Below, piece by piece: positions 1 to 6,160 of a stretch of DNA of 37,107 nucleotides. Under the pieces are notes generated by a model that saw nothing but the letters and a program-made list of their open reading frames with translations, made no database searches and was not told where the DNA came from. Both the position numbers and the translations under genes were made by a program. Origin of the DNA: Methylococcaceae bacterium (GTDB lineage Bacteria > Pseudomonadota > Gammaproteobacteria > Methylococcales > Methylomonadaceae); assembly GCA_028748685.1 (NCBI GenBank), contig JAJRDU010000113.1, forward strand, positions 1-37,107. Direction: 5' to 3'. Each line of letters begins with the position of its first letter. Position 1 is the first letter of the stretch.

Positions 1-35
1 AGGCCCGCGTTGTTTCTTGGGTTTGATTATAAATC

Positions 36-55
36 TTTGTCGCATTTTTGTCGCA
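36..55. repeat. Two direct copies of TTTGTCGCA, 11 bp apart
   Basis: TTTGTCGCA occurs at 36-44 and again at 47-55, one helical turn apart, about 115 bp before the tRNA-derived core. A related inverted string (AGCGACAG) lies near 97-104. The arrangement resembles arm-type integrase binding sites next to an attachment core. That reading is inference, because no integrase is in the window. Confidence 0.35.
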
Positions 56-169
56 CTTAACTATAAAAACAGGCAAAAAATAGCAACAGAAAGCGACAGT
101 GAATAACTGGTAACTTATTGATTTAATGATTACTGTTTGTTGTGGTCTTTTGTTGACTTTTGGTTTAAT

Positions 170-218
170 CGCCCTCCTAAGGGGCAGGTCGGACGTTCGA
201 ATCGTCTCCGGGACGCCA
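170..218 (+). other. 3' fragment of tRNA-Arg(CCU), probable attR of an integrated element
   Basis: The stretch reads as the 3' part of a tRNA. It has an anticodon-loop string CTCCTAA with anticodon CCU, a perfect T-arm (GGACG, TTCGAAT, CGTCT, counting one G-T pair), the acceptor strand CCGGGAC, discriminator G and an encoded CCA. The matching 5' acceptor strand GTCCCGG and the D-arm are absent upstream, where the DNA is AT-rich and unstructured. The left anticodon-stem strand pairs poorly, so identity to the tRNA begins around the anticodon stem or loop. Tyrosine recombinases commonly cross over there and leave exactly this 3' duplicate on one side. The intact tRNA gene and the element are then expected to the left of the window. 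An isolated tRNA pseudogene is the alternative. Confidence 0.7.
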
Positions 219-313
219 TATAAATTAATAACTTGATGTTTTTTCAGTGCTTCAGTTTTCATTAATGATCCACTGATGATCCATTTAAAAATAAGCAGAC
301 TAGAAAATGAACA

Positions 314-355
314 ACAAAAAAGCCGGTAGCTAGCCAAGGTCACCGGCTTTTTTTG
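314..355 (+). terminator. Strong rho-independent terminator (bidirectional)
   Basis: AGCCGGT at 321-327 pairs with ACCGGCT at 342-348. The stem is flanked by an A-run on the left and a run of seven T on the right, so it could work in both directions. It lies about 100 bp after the tRNA-Arg fragment and is plausibly the original terminator of that tRNA gene, left in place after integration. Confidence 0.8.
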
Positions 356-620
356 TATGCTCGGCTTAGTCAGACTAAACGGTTTTCGGTGCTTAGTTGT
401 TTTATTAATCCGCCCCGCGCCCCGAATAATACAGCCCAAGATCGCGGCTGGAGTGTCAAGCTAATTGACAGTTTGTCAATGACACAAAGTCTCTTGACGC
501 CAATGCGGGTAGGTACCTCTAGCAAGGCAAGTGGGCATGAGGGTAATTAAAGCCCCTTTGTTTGTGTAGGTAGGGGCTCTAAAAGTTTGTTTACAGGTTT
601 ACGTTTGACGCTTTTTCGGT
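356..620. other. Gene-free accessory stretch
   Basis: I see no credible coding sequence here. The 65-codon ORF at 353-550 has no ribosome binding site, begins in the terminator tail and has no recognisable composition. The stretch separates the tRNA terminator from the CTCCCC repeat cluster. Confidence 0.5.
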
Positions 621-745
621 CATCTCCCTAAAAAAAGGGGAGAAACTCCCCAATCTCCCCACCAACTCCCCACGATCTCCCCAGGCCAAGTCTCATCCAA
701 TTCTCTGATTTATCTACTATATTTAACTATCTCCCCAAACTCCCC
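621..745. repeat. Cluster of six CTCCCC motifs with helical spacing
   Basis: CTCCCC starts at 646, 655, 666, 677, 731 and 740, with intervals of 9, 11, 11, 54 and 9 bp. An opposed GGGGAG at 637-642 can pair with CTCCC at 624-628 across an A-run. The cluster sits in AT-rich, non-coding DNA beside the island junction. It could be a set of protein-binding sites (iteron-like or arm sites) or mere low-complexity sequence. No family was recognised. Confidence 0.4.
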
Positions 746-760
746 AGAAAATATATATAT

Positions 761-830
761 CCCCCTTTAAAAGTTCTGCAGGGCTGCCCATTAAAAGTTC
801 AGAGCGGATCAAATTGGACTGCCGGCCAGG
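761..830. mobile_element. Possible IS21-family end remnant
   Basis: TTAAAAGTTC occurs twice as direct repeats (767-776 and 791-800, period 24), followed by GATCAAATTGGACTGCC. Read on the minus strand this gives short repeated blocks around GAACTTTTAATGGGC, which resembles the multiple internal terminal repeats of IS21-family elements. There is no istA or istB gene here, so it could only be a remnant. This is recognition by resemblance and not a database match. Confidence 0.3.
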
Positions 831-1044
831 TTGGTGATGTTGGCCTGGGTGTTGATGCTGCTAGGCTGGCGATGGTATCGGCAGCCCCGGCATCGGGACA
901 GCCCCCCGGCGGCATGGCGTGGTTTTGAAAGGGGTTCGGGGGGAGACTAATCGCATCAGCTTCGCTTTCGTTGAGCCTTGCCGCCGCTTCAATGACCAGC
1001 GCCGCATGTTCGTGGGCTGTCAGTTTGGAATAAAGTTTGTTCAC
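799..1044 (-). pseudogene. Truncated small ORF, probable hybrid of a gene start and IS-remnant DNA
   Basis: This 81-codon ORF starts at a GTG with a GGGATGG string about eight bases upstream. The first ~32 residues (KLTAHEHAALVIEAAARLNE) are helical, protein-like and charge-balanced. After residue ~33 the sequence becomes proline-rich and disordered (NPFQNHAMPPGG...), and the stop falls in the possible IS21-like end. The simplest reading is a real gene whose 5' end was cut by an insertion or rearrangement and which now reads into junk. No function is assigned. A short orphan protein is the alternative. Confidence 0.35.
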
Positions 1045-1076
1045 TTGTGCACCATCCCACTCGGGTTGAAAATGGC

Positions 1077-1098
1077 TGCTTGCTTGCTTGCTTGCTTG
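1077..1098. repeat. Five tandem TGCT tetranucleotides
   Basis: TGCT is repeated five times in a row (1077-1096) and followed by TG. It lies upstream of the minus-strand ORF fragment and about 220 bp before the transporter operon. Tetranucleotide tracts can slip, but no convincing reading frame crosses this one. Confidence 0.6.
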
Positions 1099-1314
1099 AG
1101 ATGATGTTGAGTCTAGTTTTAGTCGCTACTTCACGAAGACCGAGTGTCTTGGATGAGGAACAATTACCATCCCATACTGGAACGCTCGGATTATTGAACT
1201 AAACTCAGTTTGCTTATGTTTTAGCAACTGATCGTACACCAGTGGTACCGCTATTTTGAGTGTGCCGTAAACTCTTAAGTTGCTTGAGCGGTTGAGTAAC
1301 GGGAGCCCTCGCCA

Positions 1315-4038
1315 ATGAAAATCATCCAACGCGTCACCAAAGCGGCCGAATGTTTTGCCCGACACCCATGGTGGATCTTAGGCATAGCTTTGGCGCTGTC
1401 GATTCTGTCTGGTTGGGCGACCGTGCAACTGCCGGTCCTCACTTCCCGGCAAGCGCTGCTTCCGCAGAACACGGCGGTGGCGAAGCGCTTCAACGATTTC
1501 TTGAAAAACTTCGGCGCCGCCTCGGACCTGATGGTAGTCCTGGAGGGCGCTCCCCGCGGGGAGTTGGAGGCTTTTGCCAACGATCTGGCCGTCAAGCTCC
1601 GGACAGAGCCCGAAATCGGTCAGGCGACGGCCCGTCTCGACATGGCGTTTTTCCTGGACCACGCTTATCTGATGATGCCGGCCGAGGCGCTGGACAAGCT
1701 TGCGGCGCTGGCGAATCAGCCCATCCTGGGTGGCGGTGGGATGGAAGAAAACCTGCGCAAAGCGGTGAGTTGGAGCAAAGACCCTCCGCCGCTGGGCGGA
1801 ACGGACACCGACCTGCAAACCGCCGAAGCCAGCCTCAATATGGTGGGATTCTTCCTGGAAGAATGGCAACGCTGGCTGTCCGCCGAAACTGCGCCCGCGA
1901 GCTTGGACTGGAACCGTCTGCTGGCCAAAAACGGCGCGGCCGGCATGGCCGATGGCTACTTCGCATCGCACGACGGGCGGATGCTGTTTTTGTTCGTCCA
2001 TCCGAAAATTCCTTCCGAGGATTTCGAGAATCTTGGCCCCTTCGTCGACAAGGTCAAGCAAGTATCGGCGGACTTGGCCAAACAAGCCAAAGACGCCGGC
2101 CGCACGCAGCCCACCGTGGGCCTAACCGGCTTGCCGGCCATCGTCTACGAGGAATACGTCAACATCCGCCAGGATATTACCCTGGTGCTATTCACCTCTG
2201 CGGGTCTGATCGCCTTGTTGATCCTGCTGGTGGTGCGCAGCGTACGCTGGGCCGTGCTGATTTTCGTCCCCATGGGCCTCGGGGTGCTGTGGAGTTTGGG
2301 CTTGGCCCTGGTCACCGTCGGCCACCTGACCATCATCACCGCCACTTTTATTGCCATTCTGTTCGGCTTGGGGGCTGACTACGGCATCTTTACATCCTCG
2401 CGGATCGCCGATGAGCGCCGGGCAGGCAAGCCCTTGGTGGAAGCTATCGGGGCAGGCATAGGCTCATCCTTTTTAGCAGTGATGACGGCGGGTGGCGCCT
2501 CGCTGCTGATTTTCGGTGCCTTGGCCACGGTCGATTTTCCCGGCTTCGCCGAACTGGGCTTGGTGGCGGCGAAAGGTGTGCTGATGATACTGATCAGCAC
2601 CTGGGTGGTTCAGCCTGCGCTGTACGCCTTGTGGCCGCCCAAGTTGAGAGACATCCGGTCGCCGGTAGCCGCTCTCACCCCTCGCCCTCAGGGAGAGGGG
2701 GCGGGGGTGAGGGGGCGGTTCCCCAAGCCTGTCGCGGTGACACTTGTGATGCTGGCCGTTGGCTTTGCTTTCTTCGGCGGTGTGAAGGGCTTCAGCATTC
2801 CTTTCGACTACGATCTGCTATCCATGTTACCCAAGGATTCCCAGTCGGCCTATTACCAACGCCGGATGGTGGCGGAGAGCGACTATCAGGCCGAAGTCAT
2901 TATTTTCACCGCCAAGGACATGGCCGAGGCTCGGCGGATCACCGGTGAAGCCGGCAAGCTCCCGACTATTGCCCAGGTGCAGTCGCTGACCAAGTTGTTT
3001 CCCGAGGACGCCGGCCAACGCCTGCACAAAGCCATAAGCATCGGCGAATCGTTCGCCCGGACAGACTACGCCAAGCAGGTTGCCGAGCTCGACCGAGTAG
3101 GCTTGTCTTCGGAATCGTTCGAGTTATTGCGGGCAGTACTGGAAAACGGCACCGCCATCATCGACGAAGCCGAGGAGCAGGCATTCTCGGCGGGGCATGC
3201 CAAACTGGTCGAGAGTTTGGAGAAAGTGCGCGGGCAGCTTTTGGCCATCTCGGCCAAATTGGCTGCGGATGGCGAACAGGGCAGGGCGCGCACCGAGAGC
3301 TTCTTGCGTACCTTGCTATCCGGCGCGGATGCCGGACTCAAAATCGTCAGCGCCTGGCGGCAGGCCGAAGCGCTCACCCCGGAGCAGATGCCATCAACCC
3401 TGCGCGACCGTTTCTTCGCCGACGACGGCCGCATCGCGGTTTACGCCTTTCCAGCTAAATCCGTGTACGATCCCGACAACCTCGATGCCTTGATTAAGGA
3501 CGTGTATAGCGTCTCGCCGGAAGCGACCGGTTTTCCGACCACGCATCAAGTGTTTTCCAAGGCGGTGGTGGACAGTTCCGTTCAGGGTACCCAGTTGGCT
3601 CTGGTGCTATGCCTGCTCTGGATCATGGCGGCAACCCGCAGTGCGCGCGGCTTCGCGTTGGCGGCTTTGCCCTTGCTGATCGGCGGCGGCTGGATGCTGG
3701 GAATTATGGCCCTGAGCGGCATTCGCTATAACTATGCCAATATCGTCGCCTTGCCGATGGTGATTGCACTGGCGGTGGATTACGGGGTATGGTTTAACTA
3801 TCGCTGGGGCGAATTGAAGGGCCAGCCGCCCTTGCAGGTCAGTCTATCCGTTGGCAAGGTAATCGGGTTGGCCGCGGGCACCGAGTTGGCGGGGCTGGGC
3901 GGTATTACCCTGGCAAGCTATCGGGGCGTATCTTCCCTAGGGCTGAGCATCACCATTGGATTATTGTGCTGCCTGATGGCTACTTTGGTGGTGAACCCGG
4001 CTATCGGACAGTTATTTGATTCCAGGAGAAAACCATAA
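1315..4038 (+). CDS. bstA: RND/MMPL-family lipid exporter, BstA-like (HpnN-related)
   Basis: This 907-residue inner-membrane pump has the MMPL/RND layout: TM1 near 20-38, a large periplasmic domain (~40-285), a TM bundle (~286-440), a second periplasmic domain (~490-755) and a second TM bundle (~760-900). Each half carries an Asp-Tyr pair (GLGADYG at 351-357 and AVDYGVWF near the end), like the proton-relay pairs of MmpL proteins. GGGAG lies about 11 bases before the ATG. The stop overlaps the next start as TAATG. The known precedent is BstA of Methylococcus capsulatus, an RND sterol exporter encoded with a periplasmic and an outer-membrane-associated partner. Hopanoid transport (HpnN-like) is the main alternative, since no sterol or hopanoid biosynthesis gene is in the window. 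Residues ~452-467 derive from an inserted palindromic repeat. Confidence 0.75.
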   Translation: MKIIQRVTKAAECFARHPWWILGIALALSILSGWATVQLPVLTSRQALLPQNTAVAKRFNDFLKNFGAASDLMVVLEGAPRGELEAFANDLAVKLRTEPEIGQATARLDMAFFLDHAYLMMPAEALDKLAALANQPILGGGGMEENLRKAVSWSKDPPPLGGTDTDLQTAEASLNMVGFFLEEWQRWLSAETAPASLDWNRLLAKNGAAGMADGYFASHDGRMLFLFVHPKIPSEDFENLGPFVDKVKQVSADLAKQAKDAGRTQPTVGLTGLPAIVYEEYVNIRQDITLVLFTSAGLIALLILLVVRSVRWAVLIFVPMGLGVLWSLGLALVTVGHLTIITATFIAILFGLGADYGIFTSSRIADERRAGKPLVEAIGAGIGSSFLAVMTAGGASLLIFGALATVDFPGFAELGLVAAKGVLMILISTWVVQPALYALWPPKLRDIRSPVAALTPRPQGEGAGVRGRFPKPVAVTLVMLAVGFAFFGGVKGFSIPFDYDLLSMLPKDSQSAYYQRRMVAESDYQAEVIIFTAKDMAEARRITGEAGKLPTIAQVQSLTKLFPEDAGQRLHKAISIGESFARTDYAKQVAELDRVGLSSESFELLRAVLENGTAIIDEAEEQAFSAGHAKLVESLEKVRGQLLAISAKLAADGEQGRARTESFLRTLLSGADAGLKIVSAWRQAEALTPEQMPSTLRDRFFADDGRIAVYAFPAKSVYDPDNLDALIKDVYSVSPEATGFPTTHQVFSKAVVDSSVQGTQLALVLCLLWIMAATRSARGFALAALPLLIGGGWMLGIMALSGIRYNYANIVALPMVIALAVDYGVWFNYRWGELKGQPPLQVSLSVGKVIGLAAGTELAGLGGITLASYRGVSSLGLSITIGLLCCLMATLVVNPAIGQLFDSRRKP
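2672..2713. repeat. Palindromic repeat element inserted in frame within the pump gene
   Basis: CTCACCCC (2674-2681) is mirrored by GGGGTGAG (2704-2711) around CCTCAGGGAGAGGG, a widely scattered GC-rich extragenic repeat in proteobacteria. Here it is translated as ALTPRPQGEGAGVRG, in the loop after the first transmembrane bundle (residues ~452-467), without breaking the frame. The peptide type is characteristic of translated copies of this repeat. Confidence 0.75.
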
Positions 4039-4877
4039 TGCGAAAAACTTGCCTGATTGTGATTGCCGGTCTCCTGGCTTCCTGCACCGTAAGCGCCGCG
4101 CCCGATCCGGAAATGATCGTGGTTTGCTATCCCGGCGGTTCCGTGAATGTCAAGGACGCCAACGGAGCGATGAGTGCCATGCTGCGGGTGGTGGAGCGCG
4201 TCGGCCAATGGCAGGCGAACAGCTTCAACAGCCTGTTCACCTCCAAAACGGACGAATGCAGGAAACAAATGGCCGAAAAGAATCCCAAGTTCGCCATCAC
4301 TTCCTTGGGCCTCTATTTGGAATTGCGCACTTTGCACAATTGGGTGCCGGTGGTCCAGCCCAGGATTAAAGGCCGTAGCAGCGAACGTTATCGGGTAGTC
4401 GCTCAGAAGGGCAAGTACAAGAATCTGGACGAGTTGAAAGGCAAAACCTTGGGCGGTACGGTATTGGAAGAACAGGCATTTATCGGCAAGATCGTTTTCG
4501 CCGGGAAATACGACCCCGCCAGTTTCTTTGTCCTAAAACCCTCCAATCAGGCCATCCGTGCATTGCGCGCCTTGGACAAAGGCGAACTGGATGCCGTCAT
4601 TTTGAATGAGCAACAATTCGGCGGACTCGCCTCGCTGCAATTGACGACACCCCTCGAAGCTATCTTCACTTCCGAGGAAATCCCAATGATGGGGGTGGTT
4701 GCCAATAGCGCTATCACGACAGTGGAAGATCGATCCCGCTTCGGCAGGGCGTTGGAGGAGATGTGTTCCGACGCCGAGGGTAAAAAGCTCTGCGAGCTGT
4801 TCGGGGTGGAATCCTTCGTTTTCATGGATGTATCCTTGTTCGAGCCCATGATCAAGCTTTGGGGCGAGGGGAAATAA
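4038..4877 (+). CDS. bstB: Periplasmic substrate-binding protein, PhnD-like, BstB-like
   Basis: This 279-residue protein has an N-terminal export signal. The string LASC at 13-16 could be a lipobox, so it may be a lipoprotein and not a soluble periplasmic protein. The body resembles the PhnD / phosphonate-type ABC binding-protein fold: an early strand (MIVVCYPGG), a central GKTLGGTVLEEQAFIGK segment and a LDKGELDAVILNEQQFG segment. The start has AGGAG upstream and overlaps the pump stop by one base, so the two are translationally coupled. No ABC permease or ATPase lies nearby, which argues for service to the RND pump as in BstB of Methylococcus capsulatus, where this fold carries sterols across the periplasm. 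The exact lipid is inference. Confidence 0.7.
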   Translation: MRKTCLIVIAGLLASCTVSAAPDPEMIVVCYPGGSVNVKDANGAMSAMLRVVERVGQWQANSFNSLFTSKTDECRKQMAEKNPKFAITSLGLYLELRTLHNWVPVVQPRIKGRSSERYRVVAQKGKYKNLDELKGKTLGGTVLEEQAFIGKIVFAGKYDPASFFVLKPSNQAIRALRALDKGELDAVILNEQQFGGLASLQLTTPLEAIFTSEEIPMMGVVANSAITTVEDRSRFGRALEEMCSDAEGKKLCELFGVESFVFMDVSLFEPMIKLWGEGK

Positions 4878-4881
4878 GGCT

Positions 4882-5718
4882 TTGCGCAAAATACAACTTC
4901 TTTCTATTGTTTTAATCCCGGCATTTCTGGCGGGCTGTGCCGGGCTTCAGCGCGACCACGTTCGGTTCGATGGACTCTCCGATTGCCCCAAGCATTCCGC
5001 TACCACGCTGGCTGCCAAACAAAGCCAACTCAGCCCCTCGAGCGACACCCAAACCCTGGCCTGTGCGTTGACTGTTTTACGCGAAACCCAGGACCAATCG
5101 GTACTTCGCACTTCGTTAGGCAGCCGCCTGTCGCTATACCTGGCCGAACGCGAAACCAATCAGGAAAAACGCGAGAAGCTGGCGGCCGAAGGCGTGGGTT
5201 TCGCCGAAACCGCCTTGGCGCAGGGAGGCGATGGTGACGGGGCCGTACATTACTATCTGGCGACCAACCTGGGTCTGGCGATTCGCGAGCAAATCACCCT
5301 GGCGATCGATAACCTTAGCCGGCTGGAGAATGAACTGAAACGTGCGTTGGCCCTGAGCCCGGACATTGACGACGGTGGACCACTACGGATTTTGGGTGCG
5401 CTTTATCTCAAAGCTCCGGCTTGGCCCAACGGTATCGGCGACCCCGACAAGGCATTGGAACTGCTGGAAAGAGCGGTCAAGGAATATCCGGGACACCCTA
5501 TCAACCACCTGTTTTATGCCCAGGCGCTTTGGGATGAAGAGGACGAGGCACTTCTGCCACGGATCAAAGCCGAATTTTCGCAAGGGGAAAAGCTGTTGGC
5601 CGAGGGCAATTGGGGATACAGCAAACAGCCCTGGATAAAGGAATTCGAAGAATTTCGGCGGGAGATAGGGGAAGCCCGATTGGGCGTGCCGGCAGCCAAT
5701 GGCACGCCCCATAATTAG
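4882..5718 (+). CDS. bstC: TatT/TPR-like outer-membrane lipoprotein, BstC-like
   Basis: This 278-residue lipoprotein has a clear lipobox (FLAGC, Cys19) and Ala at +2, which fits outer-membrane sorting. The mature part is almost all helical with TPR-like features (ALELLERAVKEYPGHPINHLFYAQAL) and resembles the T-component fold of TRAP transporters, as described for BstC. The start is TTG, four bases after the previous stop, with GAGGGG about ten bases upstream; no ATG gives the signal peptide in this frame. As third gene of the operon it probably receives lipid from the periplasmic protein and docks it at the outer membrane. Function rests on operon order and fold resemblance. Confidence 0.65.
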   Translation: MRKIQLLSIVLIPAFLAGCAGLQRDHVRFDGLSDCPKHSATTLAAKQSQLSPSSDTQTLACALTVLRETQDQSVLRTSLGSRLSLYLAERETNQEKREKLAAEGVGFAETALAQGGDGDGAVHYYLATNLGLAIREQITLAIDNLSRLENELKRALALSPDIDDGGPLRILGALYLKAPAWPNGIGDPDKALELLERAVKEYPGHPINHLFYAQALWDEEDEALLPRIKAEFSQGEKLLAEGNWGYSKQPWIKEFEEFRREIGEARLGVPAANGTPHN

Positions 5719-6160
5719 CGCTCGATTAAGCTTTTGCTGAATGTGCGCTACCGTACGGACGGTGCATAGTGTGGCGGTTAATCTGCTTGATAAGCAACGA
5801 GGAGCTGTTGACTCAATAAGGATTTGGTCACAAATAACTTCCGTGTTTTGATTAGCTAAGATTTTCCCGTTCGTCCTGAGCTTGTCGAAGGATGGGCGGG
5901 AAAATCCGGACTTCACCGCGCCAAATCGTTCATGCTTCGACAGTGCTCTCGGCAACTGCTCCATGCGTTGCCCTACCTCCTGCATCCATGCAGTCGAGCA
6001 CGAACGGTTTGGCGAGCAACGGTTATGTCGGGAAGTTATTTTTTGCTGAATCCTAAGCTACTTTCAAACCTCTGATGTGCCTGTTGCTTCGGGGAAGGTG
6101 GGGCATGCGATACGGTGATATGATTCCCAGCACCTTTATCTAATTTCAATCGAGCTGAAA
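5719..6160. other. 442-bp intergenic region with one dispersed repeat
   Basis: No credible gene is seen. The region holds a 26-bp repeat copy at 5867-5892 (listed separately) and an imperfect hairpin around ACCGTACGGACGGT (~5750-5763), which may serve as a weak terminator for the upstream operon. A promoter for the CheB-CheR gene should lie in the last 100 bases, but I could not place it with confidence. Confidence 0.5.
5867..5892. repeat. 26-bp dispersed repeat, copy A
   Basis: The core CGTCCTGAGCTTGTCGAAGG lies here. A second copy in the opposite orientation, with two mismatches, is at 28102-28127. The string is a common extragenic repeat in several proteobacteria. Both copies are intergenic. 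Confidence 0.7.

Noticed and set aside
60-218. Group I intron interrupting tRNA-Arg(CCU)
   Set aside because: Such introns are known at this tRNA, but the upstream DNA is AT-rich with direct repeats and shows no paired intron core. An att site explains the fragment better.
646-745. CRISPR-like array
   Set aside because: The repeat unit is only six bases with irregular 9-54 bp intervals. There are no spacers of uniform length and no cas genes.
1350-2378. 342-codon plus-strand ORF overlapping the RND pump
   Set aside because: It is an out-of-frame shadow: rich in Arg, Gly and Pro, with no domain, while the other frame gives a continuous membrane pump with good motifs.
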